Assembly: GCF_900099975.1 (NCBI RefSeq)
Contig: NZ_FNEI01000012.1
Coordinates: 1-64,000, forward strand
DNA: 64,000 nt
From: Arthrobacter cupressi
Lineage (GTDB): Bacteria > Actinomycetota > Actinomycetes > Actinomycetales > Micrococcaceae
Reading direction: 5' to 3'
Position numbers and translations under genes: made by a program. The notes beneath the pieces are model-generated. The model was not told the DNA's origin and did no database searches. It was given only the letters and a program-made list of their open reading frames with translations. This document shows, one piece after another, positions 34,334-43,662 of this stretch; the first letter of the stretch is position 1, and each line of letters begins with the position of its first letter.

Positions 34334-36713
34334 GCTCAACGAGTACGGAACTACCACGCAGATTCTTCGTTTCAATGAGGAGCCGGATTCCGTTCCGCGT
34401 CTGCTGAATGGCAGTACCTGGCCGGGATGTACTTTTGATCTGCCACTGGCGCTTCCCTGCGATGTGGACCTGCACCACTGGTGCGGTCTGGGTTGGATCG
34501 GAAACCGCTAGCTGGAGGATCCCCCCTTTTTTGACGATACACAATGAGCACGGTTCTTCGGAGCTGACAGCGCCCGCGGCTCCAGGCGCCCAGAAGTTGA
34601 TCCCGGTGAAGCCTCCATAACTGATTCCCTGTGCGATCCGATCGTTCCGGAGGATCTTGATCGGCTGCTTTCGTGCAAGCGCCATTGTCTGGCTCAGTGA
34701 GGCAGCTGGCGCCAGCGCGTAGGCGTATGACGCATCGGTGGGGCTTTTCCCGTGAGGGTGTTCGATCGTCAGAAATTCTCTCTGCAAGCTTTCATCGGAC
34801 CCCTCAGTGTTAATGCTTCGCCAATTTCCCTTTCGCATCTCCCGTCGGAACCTGCGTGGTTGTCCGTCGAGGAAGAGATAGCCACCGGTTTCATTGCTGT
34901 AGGCCCAGCGAGCATTTTCGGCTTCGCTCGAAACGTCGTTGCTAGCTGGTAGACGATGGCCGTCTACGATCAATGAGTCGGTCCGCCATTCTTGCACCAT
35001 GCGGTGTTCGACCGTAGTTACAACTTCAGCACCTGATCGGCTTTCAATGTCTGAACCCATGGAGATCAACATGCCCCCAGGGAAGAACCATGACTGGCGT
35101 GCTGACATAGGGATTTGGTGCGGTGCGAGGAGGTGATGCCCCACCGCAGCGAAGGGTCCGATCTGGCTGCCACCGGTCCAGTCATTTTGTGGTGTTGAAG
35201 CGCCGTTTCGTGCCTGGGGATCGACAGGTATGGGTGTTCTATCGACGACTGTTCCAGGGAGGCCGGATAGATTTGCGGTTGGCCAGAAGCCATCTTCAAA
35301 GTTGTTGGGGACTGTGTCCCTATATAGGTATCGCATGCCTGCAGAGGTGTGATGACCCTTGAAGTTCTCCCCATTTCCACTTTCAAACCACGGGGTCCGA
35401 CGGCTCGTCATCGCGAGGCTCAGAGCCCAGCCTTTCTCCCGGTGTACGACCCGGTCCATCTGGGGGAAAAGACGATGGCCAAGGGTTTCCTTGACGATAG
35501 CGTCCGGGAGTTCACTGGCTTTGGATCGCACCAGTGAGGAAGTCTTTCGGGCACGATCCGTAAAGTGCTCTCTGTCCCGGAGCTGTTCCAGCCACCCCTT
35601 GCAAAGCCGTTGCCAACGCTTGGTGCGCGTCGAGGGGAACAGCAGAGAGATTCTGATGATGGCATCGATGGTGTCCAGCGCGTCGACAATCCCGGTTTCG
35701 GTCTCGCGGGAAATTGCGCGACCGCGGACAGCATCGATCATCGAACCATTGACGATGAATGGGATGTACGACTCTTCCACAGACGACATAACTCGGGATT
35801 GCGTCTTGGCGTCCAGGGCTAGCGAGGTGTCCCGGACGAGCGCCATGAGCGTTGCTATCACTTTGAGAGCGGCAACGCCATAAGTTCCGTTATAGGGGAC
35901 ATTCTGATGCTGAATAAATGAACCATCGACGTGGAAGCCGGCTCCATGCTCTACCGGAGTCCAAACACTCTGCACCAGCTCCAACGAATCAGCCAGAAGC
36001 CTTCGATCCTCAGTTATCAAGCTGAACAGCAGGTCGTTCAGACCTAAGTCAACTCGGTTTGCACCGTCGGAAGAAGTGGCGCGCCCCGTCGAACCGCCTT
36101 GGAAGACGGCGCTGGACGAGTAGCGCCGAATTGCCGCCATGCAACTTCTTGTTGCGGCCTCCGGGAGTGCCATATCGAGCAAGATCACGGTGTTGAGAAA
36201 CGCCCGCGGAATGGATATCTCCCAGGTGTACCAGGCACCTGAAGGGTAGTTCTTGTTCTTGAAAACCAAGTGATCAAAACGTTCTATCGAGGAACTGAGG
36301 ATCTCGAAAAGTTCGGCGGACCTGAAGTATCGGGAAGCCGGTGAGGCCCAGGATTCTGCGCAAGATTGCAGGCGCGTCCACCCGCTTGATATCACCGATT
36401 CATGAATGAGGGGCTGATCCTCGAACACGCGGTTGTCATTGGCCGCTCGCGCAAGTTCTACTAGGCGGCTGACCCCCGCGTCTCGAGCCTCCCACAGTGC
36501 GTGCTGTGCCTGTCCTGAAACAGCGATATCGCTGCCAAGGAGTATTTGCCTCCACTTCTCGCGCATCGCTGCGAAGCGGGGTGTCTGTGTCTGTGGGGAA
36601 GCAGGCTCCTGTTCTCCGGGTCGAGGCTGTGAATCACCGGTAAGGAGTGCAAGGGCAGCCAGTAATGCACTGGCTTGGACAACGCGGCGCCTGGATATTT
36701 GAGTCATCTGCAT
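34326..36713 (-). CDS. Tat-exported polysaccharide lyase family 8 (hyaluronate/chondroitin-lyase-like)
   Basis: 795 residues. The N-terminus SRRRVVQASALLAALALL is a twin-arginine signal. The alpha/alpha toroid domain carries PL8 catalytic residues in the right order and spacing: Asn219 (GANRVD), His269 (SFIQHQN), Tyr278 (PYNGTYG), Arg332 and Arg336 (RGRAISR). The spacings N+50=H, H+9=Y and H+63=R equal those I recall for pneumococcal hyaluronate lyase (349/399/408/462). Central beta-sheet signatures include YLYRDTVPNNFEDGFWPTAN. The enzyme should beta-eliminate at uronic acid residues of a glycosaminoglycan-like polymer. It is last in a minus-strand run behind two glycosyltransferases and starts 80 bases inside the upstream ORF. 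Embedded in a uronate-glycan export locus, it may trim the cell's own polymer; secreted scavenging is the alternative. Confidence 0.88.
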   Translation of the reverse strand: MQMTQISRRRVVQASALLAALALLTGDSQPRPGEQEPASPQTQTPRFAAMREKWRQILLGSDIAVSGQAQHALWEARDAGVSRLVELARAANDNRVFEDQPLIHESVISSGWTRLQSCAESWASPASRYFRSAELFEILSSSIERFDHLVFKNKNYPSGAWYTWEISIPRAFLNTVILLDMALPEAATRSCMAAIRRYSSSAVFQGGSTGRATSSDGANRVDLGLNDLLFSLITEDRRLLADSLELVQSVWTPVEHGAGFHVDGSFIQHQNVPYNGTYGVAALKVIATLMALVRDTSLALDAKTQSRVMSSVEESYIPFIVNGSMIDAVRGRAISRETETGIVDALDTIDAIIRISLLFPSTRTKRWQRLCKGWLEQLRDREHFTDRARKTSSLVRSKASELPDAIVKETLGHRLFPQMDRVVHREKGWALSLAMTSRRTPWFESGNGENFKGHHTSAGMRYLYRDTVPNNFEDGFWPTANLSGLPGTVVDRTPIPVDPQARNGASTPQNDWTGGSQIGPFAAVGHHLLAPHQIPMSARQSWFFPGGMLISMGSDIESRSGAEVVTTVEHRMVQEWRTDSLIVDGHRLPASNDVSSEAENARWAYSNETGGYLFLDGQPRRFRREMRKGNWRSINTEGSDESLQREFLTIEHPHGKSPTDASYAYALAPAASLSQTMALARKQPIKILRNDRIAQGISYGGFTGINFWAPGAAGAVSSEEPCSLCIVKKGGILQLAVSDPTQTAPVVQVHIAGKRQWQIKSTSRPGTAIQQTRNGIRLLIETKNLRGSSVLVELR

Positions 36714-38169
36714 GAAGAGGGATCGTCTGGGTTCCTAGGTATTCAACAATGGCTTTGGCCGCACCGGCTCCGTGATCTGCTTCCAGTTCGTGACTGTGGG
36801 CCGTGAACTTTCCGGAGCGAACGTCCGAAAGGAATGCCTCCACTTGAATGGCGAGTCGCGGTGACTCTTTGGCCACGGCTCCTAGTCCGGAGCGTTCAAC
36901 GATCGAGGATCTTAGCTCCTGGTTGTCCGTGGAAGTGCTCGTATTTGGAATCCAGAACCCGGGCAGCGCCGAGTGAATCGCCTCATGGACGGTGTTGTAG
37001 CCTGCCGCAGCAATCAAGCAGTCGAAGGCGGCGAAAAGGCGCGAAATCGGAAACTCCCTGACAACGTGCACACGGGACCCAACGTTTGGTGTGGAAACAG
37101 TAAGCGGGGATAGAGCGAGTACAACATCGGTGTGGAGGTCAGCCGAAAGGACCCCTTCGATTACATCTCGTCTGGCGGTGGAAGTGTCATTGATCTGTCC
37201 TGCGCCGAGCTGAACCAGGACATAGCGTCGATCGTGTGGGAGGGAGAGCACGTCCAATGCTTCCTCTCGACTTAGTTGGCGCTTATAGGGGGCAAAGGTG
37301 ATAGCGGGGACATCAACGTGGTCTGCGCAGTTGGCGACTGGGCCCCTATCATGATTTGCCGCAATATCACCAGGGACGATCACGTGGTCCGCGTATGATT
37401 TCGTGTCCTCAATTTGGACTGCCGATGCGTTGTTTTTCCAAAGGCCACGGCGGAGCCAGATGACTCGTGCGCCGTGACGGCGAGCCGCTTCGTGGACTCC
37501 GCGATAGATCCATGTGCCGTCAAAGACGACCGCTGCCGGCTTGTTTTCGCGGCAGACGGCATCCATAAACTCCGCAAAACGATCGTTCCAAATCTCAGCT
37601 GGAAGCTGACTCTTAGTTTGGCTGTCGAAAGATAGCACCGAAAAGCCGAAGCCTTCGACAATTTTTGCCGCGCTGGACAGGGACACAAAGTGTGAATCGA
37701 AGAGAGCTTGACCGGCACTTGCGATGCTCATGCACCTTGTTAGGTGCCCAACACCCGCCCCATTGCTTGTCACGAAGAGTACTCGCGGGAGAGCCGAGCC
37801 TGCCTGCCAAGGAAGGCGCAGGTGGCTGGCTACGGGGGTCAGCCCGCCGGAAATGCCTTCATCAAGGGCTCGAACTCGGTTTACCGTGCGTTCGATCCTG
37901 TCAAGCTTGAGGTTGAGGTGATAGTTGAGTCTGGATGCGTCCTTACGTGCGCGCTCGACGTCCATCTGGGTTGCGCGCACGCCACGGGACAGATGCCGAA
38001 ACACGATCCCGGAAGCGGAGATCACCACAACCAGATCCAGTAACGAAAGTACTGCCAGGGACACAATCCCGGCTTGAGTTGCTGCATGAAATGCAAAAAC
38101 CGCAGTGCCTGCGTGCACCAACACGCAGGCACCACCGGCAACCCACATCAGAGGGACAAGACGCTTCAT
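36634..38169 (-). CDS. Membrane-anchored MurG-like glycosyltransferase
   Basis: 511 residues. Two N-terminal membrane helices (about 4-28 and 33-58) are followed by a short coiled coil (MDVERARKDASRLNYHLNLK...RIERTVNRV). A GT-B domain of the MurG/GT28 type starts at RVLFVTSNGAGVGHLTRC and contains VVFDGTWIYRGV, YVLVQLGAGQIND, FPISRLFAAFDCLIAAAGYNTVHEAI and a conserved Gln/Asn pair (TDNQELRS). Its ATG overlaps the stop of the upstream gene (ATGA). The end overlaps the PL8 start by 80 bases, and its last ~25 residues look out of character, so a recent truncation or frame change there is possible. Confidence 0.8.
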   Translation of the reverse strand: MKRLVPLMWVAGGACVLVHAGTAVFAFHAATQAGIVSLAVLSLLDLVVVISASGIVFRHLSRGVRATQMDVERARKDASRLNYHLNLKLDRIERTVNRVRALDEGISGGLTPVASHLRLPWQAGSALPRVLFVTSNGAGVGHLTRCMSIASAGQALFDSHFVSLSSAAKIVEGFGFSVLSFDSQTKSQLPAEIWNDRFAEFMDAVCRENKPAAVVFDGTWIYRGVHEAARRHGARVIWLRRGLWKNNASAVQIEDTKSYADHVIVPGDIAANHDRGPVANCADHVDVPAITFAPYKRQLSREEALDVLSLPHDRRYVLVQLGAGQINDTSTARRDVIEGVLSADLHTDVVLALSPLTVSTPNVGSRVHVVREFPISRLFAAFDCLIAAAGYNTVHEAIHSALPGFWIPNTSTSTDNQELRSSIVERSGLGAVAKESPRLAIQVEAFLSDVRSGKFTAHSHELEADHGAGAAKAIVEYLGTQTIPLHADDSNIQAPRCPSQCITGCPCTPYR

Positions 38170-40937
38170 GCGTACGTGTTCTCCGATTTTTCATCCGCAT
38201 GGGTCAGGTTCTTGAGCCTGCTGATGAGAGAGCTCGCCGAATAGCGTTCTTCGATTACACGGCGCGCACGATGTGCCTGTTCAACGTACAGATGCGGGCT
38301 CGAAACGAAGCTCGCGATCACAGCTGGCACTTCGCTGGCGTTTGCATAGACAGCGCCTTCTCCGAAGGTACCTTGCATATACGGCGGTACGATCACGACC
38401 TTTCCGGCCGCCATCGCTTCCGCAGTCGCCATGCCGAATGACTCCGTTAGCGCGTCGTCGTGGAAATAGACCCAAAAATCGATTCCGCGAAGAAAGTCAG
38501 AAACCGGAACGGTGCCAAAGGGCAAGTACTCAGGTCCGGCAATGTTCTTCTCCCCGAACTTCGATTTGAGCGACTCGTTGCCGCCAAGTACAACGGTTCG
38601 GAACTGCTCACCGCCAATATAAGCGCTGCGGAAGTCATCAAGGCGGCTTGGCCACTTAAGAGGATTGTCGCGGGTATGGCGTCCGACCACGGGGGTGCCC
38701 GTTGGCGCCGATACATCCGGTGCCTCATCAAGAGCTACTACACCAGGCCAGACTGCTGACTCTAGCCGTGCTGCTGCTACAAGAGGCCGGCACAGCCGTA
38801 GGGTAGGCGCTGATTCAGCGACTACCCTCGTCCGGCAGGAAAACATGGTATCGACATTCGAAATACAGTCGTTGAGATCAAAAAGCATGCCCGAGCCGCC
38901 GGTCAGCATCGGGGGATTGTTGACGATAAGTACAACGTTCTTTGCCACGATGTTGGAGCTGAGATTCTCGGCGTACTGGACAACGCTGGGGTGTCTGATG
39001 ACCACGCTGTCGCACTCGACAGAGTCTGACAAGGAGAGCAGTTCGACGCTACTTCTGGCAAGCAGAGCGAAGAAGCGTTCGGTCATGGGGGTCCCGGGCT
39101 TGTTCAATGGAGAATCGAGTTGGATCACACCAACTTTGAGTCCCTCTTTCGCAGCGGCTTCAAGTTCCGTGAGCGTGAGTGTCGACGTTCCGCCTGGGAA
39201 ACGGAAGTCTGTTGCATAGATGACATCAAACTTTGAACCTCGGGGAGTTCCGCTTGCATTTAGATTACTGGCGATCGCAAATGGAAGTCTTCCCTTCCTC
39301 GCATTAGTTGCAATACGGCCGGCGTCGCGTTCGTGCTGATGCCAGCGCGTATATGCCGCCAAGTAAAGGCGGCGGGAGGGATCGACATAGCCGCGCTTCA
39401 TCTCTCCGGAGGTCAAAGAATTGGCCCGGGTGCGAGTGAACGACATAGGGTGCGTACCAACGATGGGGAGCGCATCGCCGTACCAGTTGACCAGTCGGTC
39501 TCGGAACTCGGCGTCAGCCCCGCGTCCGATAGCATCCCATGGGCCCAACGACTCAATCACAGATCGGCGCACCATTAATGAGGAGAAATTCGGTTGCGTA
39601 AACTGGGGATTATTGTTGATACGCAGAAACTCCAAATCTTCCGTGCTTCGCGAATGGTTGCTCAAGTTCGCCGGAATTGATGGGTTCTGAAGCAGGTGCT
39701 CCACTTGGATTTGGAGCTTTTGCGCATGTGACCAGTCGTCATCGTCGTGAACCGTGATGAAGTCACCGGTGGCCAGTTCGAGGCCACGGTTCCGAGCACA
39801 ATAGGGGCCCTGGTTTTTGTCGCTTAGGACCAGCTTGATTCGCTGATCAATTCTGGACACTTCCCGAAGAAAATCGACGTGTTCAGGGTCGGAGCAATCA
39901 TCAATAATGATGATCTCCAGGTTTCGCCAAGTTTGCGAGACGAGCGAATTGATAGCTGTTTTCACATAAGCCGAGCCGTTGTAAGTAGGGACCAGCACCG
40001 AGATCTTAGTCGAATCGTTCGCTACTCCGTCAGAGCTAACTGTTTCCAGCCGGTCAAGCAGGGAACCATCCCCGTCAGAGAGGCGAATACCCAGCAACCC
40101 TGCGGACACGAAGAAGGCGTCGAGTGTCTCGATCCACCGGCCGCCCTGAGCAACACCATCCACCTGGTTGATGGAATTCAGCGAAAGAAGAGCTGCATGA
40201 ACCGGGAAGTTGTGTGCAATCCGGAAAGATTTGATGTGCTCCCGGACAGCCCGGAGATTCCCGCTTGCTGAGAGGGCCTCAACGAAGATGAATCGATCGG
40301 TCTTGCCAAGGGAATTGGCGCCATGAGTTTTCTCAACGAAGCTGAAAATCCGCACAGCATTCTCAACGTCTCCCTCGCAAGCCTGCTGATTGGCGAGAAT
40401 ACGCGCTAAGGCGAGCATGTGCTTATGGTTGAGACTCTTCAGCCCCTTGCTGGTCGTCAGGCCGATGCTTTCCACGGCAAGTAGCCGGATGAGTTCTTTG
40501 AAATTGAGCTCGTTTGAGGACGCTGCGTAAGCAAAGGCGTCTCGGATCGAGGTACTGGCGGACTGTAGAGTGAAGGTCTCGATCGCACCGGGCATCTCAC
40601 TGATTCGACGTGCCATCTCTTCGGCCGGCCCGGTTTTCAGGATTCCAGTCACAGTTTTTGTTTTTGGATTCGCTGACGTAGGAAGCTTCTTGATGGACCG
40701 TGAATTCTCTAGCAGCCGAGTGTCGAGGCCGCTCAGACTCTTCTGAATCGCTGATGTGCGGCGATTAACAAGTCTGACGCCGATAATCTGCAGGATTACG
40801 AGCGATCCGATGGCGGCAGAAATCAACATCAAGCTTGCGGGCCACCATTGAAAAATACTTGAAACTGCGGCCATTCCTAAGGAAATCAATGCGAAGAGCG
40901 CAATGCGAAGTTGCCATTTGCCAAAGCCATTTAGCAT
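38166..40937 (-). CDS. Membrane-anchored dual glycosyltransferase (GT2 + GT4)
   Basis: 923 residues. Two N-terminal membrane helices (about 10-30 and 33-55) and a short coil come first, then a ~230-residue helical region of TPR-like appearance. The GT2 domain (about 310-510) has ISVLVPTYNGSAYVKTAINSL, IIIDDCSDP and FITVHDDDDWSH (DxD). The C-terminal GT4-like domain (about 580-915) has IYATDFRFPGGTSTLTLTELEAA, LFDLNDCISNVD and DDALTESFGMATAEAMAAGKVVIVP. AGGAACC precedes the ATG, 11 bases after the dehydrogenase stop. Two active centres in one anchored protein suggest a polymerising or disaccharide-adding enzyme; sugars unknown. Confidence 0.82.
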   Translation of the reverse strand: MLNGFGKWQLRIALFALISLGMAAVSSIFQWWPASLMLISAAIGSLVILQIIGVRLVNRRTSAIQKSLSGLDTRLLENSRSIKKLPTSANPKTKTVTGILKTGPAEEMARRISEMPGAIETFTLQSASTSIRDAFAYAASSNELNFKELIRLLAVESIGLTTSKGLKSLNHKHMLALARILANQQACEGDVENAVRIFSFVEKTHGANSLGKTDRFIFVEALSASGNLRAVREHIKSFRIAHNFPVHAALLSLNSINQVDGVAQGGRWIETLDAFFVSAGLLGIRLSDGDGSLLDRLETVSSDGVANDSTKISVLVPTYNGSAYVKTAINSLVSQTWRNLEIIIIDDCSDPEHVDFLREVSRIDQRIKLVLSDKNQGPYCARNRGLELATGDFITVHDDDDWSHAQKLQIQVEHLLQNPSIPANLSNHSRSTEDLEFLRINNNPQFTQPNFSSLMVRRSVIESLGPWDAIGRGADAEFRDRLVNWYGDALPIVGTHPMSFTRTRANSLTSGEMKRGYVDPSRRLYLAAYTRWHQHERDAGRIATNARKGRLPFAIASNLNASGTPRGSKFDVIYATDFRFPGGTSTLTLTELEAAAKEGLKVGVIQLDSPLNKPGTPMTERFFALLARSSVELLSLSDSVECDSVVIRHPSVVQYAENLSSNIVAKNVVLIVNNPPMLTGGSGMLFDLNDCISNVDTMFSCRTRVVAESAPTLRLCRPLVAAARLESAVWPGVVALDEAPDVSAPTGTPVVGRHTRDNPLKWPSRLDDFRSAYIGGEQFRTVVLGGNESLKSKFGEKNIAGPEYLPFGTVPVSDFLRGIDFWVYFHDDALTESFGMATAEAMAAGKVVIVPPYMQGTFGEGAVYANASEVPAVIASFVSSPHLYVEQAHRARRVIEERYSASSLISRLKNLTHADEKSENTYA

Positions 40938-40948
40938 ATTGAGGGTTC

Positions 40949-42205
40949 CTAGAGGCGCTCGGCCGACGCTGATGCAGAGGCGCCACGCGTGTCAAAGAAA
41001 CGTTTGGATTTTGCAGCGAGAGCTTCGACGTCATAGCTGCTGTGATTCTGCAGGAGCAGAACGATTTCTGCGTTGGCGGTTGCTGCCTCGAGATCGCCGA
41101 CACGTTCATAGGAGGCATCGGCGACCTTCCAGTCCGCAACCATCGGATCATGGAATTGGAGGACTGCTCCACGGGCTACAAGTTCCTTGGCCACGTCGGT
41201 AGCCGGGGATTCGCGCTGGTCAGCAATATTTGGCTTGTAGGTCACACCGAGGATCAACACCGTGGCACCCGAAAGGGCAAGCTGGTCATTGTTCAACTGC
41301 GCTTGGACACGATCGACCACGTATCGCGGCATCGAGTTGTTGATCTCTTCTGCAAGTTCAACGAACCGGAAAGGATAGCCCAGAGATTTCCGTACCTGGT
41401 AACTGAGATAATTGGGGTCGATCGGAATGCAGTGGCCGCCAACACCCGGGCCTGGGTAGAAGGCTTGGAATCCGAAAGGCTTCGTCTTTGCTGCGTTGAT
41501 GACATCCCAAAGGTCGATATTCAGTTCGTGGCAAAACTTTGACATCTCGTTTACAAGGGCGATGTTGATGTGACGATAAGTATTCTCAAGGAGCTTGGCT
41601 GTCTCGGCCTCCTTGGCGCCCTTTGCCGGAACCACAGTGTCCACGAACTGGGAATAAAAGTCGACAGCGGCCTTTGTGGATTCCTGGGTGACGCCGCCGA
41701 CTACCTTGGGAGTGTTCTTGAGACCATAGATTTTGTTTCCGGGGTCGATTCGTTCCGGTGAGAAGGCCAAGTGGAAATCCTCGTCGAGCTTCTTGCCCGC
41801 GCTTTCAAGGATTGGGAGGCACAACTCTTCCGTGGTCCCAGGGTAGGTCGTGGACTCAAGGATGACAGCGGTTTTCTTGCTGATGTTCTGTGCAATGGTT
41901 CGCATTGCGGATTCGACCGCATTAAGGTCGGGACTTCCAGCCTCACCCAACGGTGTCGGAACACAGATGACAACGACGTCAGCATCAGCGATTACGGACG
42001 GATCATTGCTAGCTTTGAAGCCTTGACTATTCATGGCTGCAATGTCAGCATCACTCAAATCGTCGACATGAGAGATGCCATTGTTGAGTTGCTCAACAAC
42101 CTGAGCGTTGAGCTCCAGGCCGGTGACCCGGAGTCCTGCTTGCGTAGCTCCCTTGGCGAGCGGTAGTCCTACGTAGCCTTGTCCGACAACGACGACATTC
42201 TGCAC
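40949..42205 (-). CDS. Nucleotide-sugar dehydrogenase (WbpA/TviB-like)
   Basis: 418 residues. The Rossmann motif is VVGQGYVGLPLA. VPTPLGEAGSPDLNAVE, ESTTYPGTTEE, FSPERIDPGN, ETAKLLENTYRHINIALVNE, catalytic Cys in GPGVGGHCIPIDPNYLSY, and VTYKPNIADQRESPA follow. The SPERIDPGN and GGHCIPIDPNYL pattern is that of UDP-GlcNAc/UDP-GalNAc 6-dehydrogenases (WbpA, TviB, Cap5O groups), giving a uronic acid donor. The GTG start at 42205 has only a weak GGAT site. It heads the dehydrogenase-GT-GT-PL8 run. It differs clearly from the WecC-like enzyme at 32298, so the locus probably makes two different uronates, or one uses the epimerase product. Confidence 0.85.
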   Translation of the reverse strand: MQNVVVVGQGYVGLPLAKGATQAGLRVTGLELNAQVVEQLNNGISHVDDLSDADIAAMNSQGFKASNDPSVIADADVVVICVPTPLGEAGSPDLNAVESAMRTIAQNISKKTAVILESTTYPGTTEELCLPILESAGKKLDEDFHLAFSPERIDPGNKIYGLKNTPKVVGGVTQESTKAAVDFYSQFVDTVVPAKGAKEAETAKLLENTYRHINIALVNEMSKFCHELNIDLWDVINAAKTKPFGFQAFYPGPGVGGHCIPIDPNYLSYQVRKSLGYPFRFVELAEEINNSMPRYVVDRVQAQLNNDQLALSGATVLILGVTYKPNIADQRESPATDVAKELVARGAVLQFHDPMVADWKVADASYERVGDLEAATANAEIVLLLQNHSSYDVEALAAKSKRFFDTRGASASASAERL

Positions 42206-42443
42206 TGTGGATCCAATCGTATTCTTGGCCGCAGCCCGGAGCGGGCGGCGATGGTCTAGATGCCCCGAAACATACCAATCGGAGGCTTCGTCAGGTCGGG
42301 AAGAGTTTGAGCGCAGGATGCCGTACAGCGTTCCCCCGACGCGACTTCGGTCTTAGCGATCATATAACGACTTCGCCGACGGACTCCTGTGAGTCCTCGG
42401 CAAACGCGATGGTGTCCCGCAACTGTAGGACGGCAGGTTTCAA

Positions 42444-43583
42444 TCAGATGAAATCGTCCATTCGTTGCCCCAGACCGAAGAGGGCTTCTATGGCTGCTAT
42501 AGTCCTGGCCGCCGCCCTGCCATCACCGTATGGATTCACAGCATTCGCCATTCCATCGAAGACGCTGCGGTTACGGAGCAGGGTTTGGACCTCTCTGACT
42601 ATCCGATCTTCTGCGGTTCCGATCAGACGAACAGTTCCAGCAGAAACGGCTTCGGGCCGTTCCGTGTTTTCGCGCATCACCAGAACCGGCTTACCGAGGC
42701 TCGGTGCTTCCTCCTGGACTCCGCCCGAGTCTGTCAGTACGAAATGGGCAAGGGAGAGCATGCGTGTGAACTCGCCATAAGCAAGGGGCTCCGTCACAAT
42801 TACGTTCGCTATGTCTTTGATGGACGGGAGAAGGGCTTCGCGGACGACGGGGTTCTTGTGGGCCGGGAGCACAATTGTCAGCTCTGCCTCGTCCTCGGCG
42901 ATGCGCGCCAGCGCGCGGCCGATGCTGAGCATGGCATTGCCTTGATTCTCGCGCCGGTGGGTGGTTACCAGGAGGACCCTTCTGCCTGAATCGACGAGCT
43001 CTTCCAAGGCTGGGTCGCTGAATGGGACCTCCTTGCCCACAGTACTGAGTAGGGCATCGATCACCGTATTCCCCGTCACCACAATATCTTCGCGTGAGAT
43101 ACCTTCGGCCAGCAGATTCTCCTTGCTGGTGTTGGTCGGGGCCAAGTGGAGGCTGGCGATCTGCGAGGTGATCTTCCGGTTGCCTTCCTCGGGGAAGGGC
43201 GAGAAGAGGTTTCCGCTACGCAGGCCGGCTTCTGCATGAATCACTGGAATGTCATGATAGAAAGCCGCAATCGCTGCCGCGGTCGATGTCGTGGTGTCGC
43301 CTTGGACAATGACTGCGTCGGGCTTTCCATTTTGGAAGATCTTGTTCAGCCCGTCGACCGTACGCGTCATGATCTCCGAAAGACTCTGGCCACGCTGAAG
43401 GATATTGAGGTCGTGGTCAGGGACAATCCCGAAGAGTTCGTTGACTTGGTCCAACATTTCGCGATGTTGGCCGGTTACTGTTACGACACAATCGAACTCG
43501 GCAGAGTCTCTCAAGGCCAGAATGATTGGTGCCATTTTGATTGCTTCGGGTCGCGTTCCGAAAATGGGCATGACTACTGGCAT
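42444..43583 (-). CDS. wecB: UDP-N-acetylglucosamine 2-epimerase (non-hydrolysing)
   Basis: Converts UDP-GlcNAc to UDP-ManNAc. 379 residues with PIFGTRPEAIKMAP at the start, then VTGQHREMLDQV, VQGDTTTS, HAEAGLRSGN, PEEGNRKITS, VVTGNTVIDAL, TTHRREN, LTDSGGVQEEAPSLGKPVLVMRENTERPEA, the complete WecB/MnaA pattern with active-site Asp, Glu and His. I use the ATG at 43583 (GGGGGAG upstream); the frame runs open to 43685. The 238-base gap to the next gene suggests a separate promoter. Together with the dehydrogenases it supplies UDP-ManNAcA for the exported glycan. Confidence 0.93.
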   Translation of the reverse strand: MPVVMPIFGTRPEAIKMAPIILALRDSAEFDCVVTVTGQHREMLDQVNELFGIVPDHDLNILQRGQSLSEIMTRTVDGLNKIFQNGKPDAVIVQGDTTTSTAAAIAAFYHDIPVIHAEAGLRSGNLFSPFPEEGNRKITSQIASLHLAPTNTSKENLLAEGISREDIVVTGNTVIDALLSTVGKEVPFSDPALEELVDSGRRVLLVTTHRRENQGNAMLSIGRALARIAEDEAELTIVLPAHKNPVVREALLPSIKDIANVIVTEPLAYGEFTRMLSLAHFVLTDSGGVQEEAPSLGKPVLVMRENTERPEAVSAGTVRLIGTAEDRIVREVQTLLRNRSVFDGMANAVNPYGDGRAAARTIAAIEALFGLGQRMDDFI

Positions 43584-43662
43584 TGTTCTCCCCCGCGGAT
43601 TCGAATTACGGCCAACGTCACGAATGCTACTTGAAAATTGAAGTTTCTTTTCAATGTGTCGG

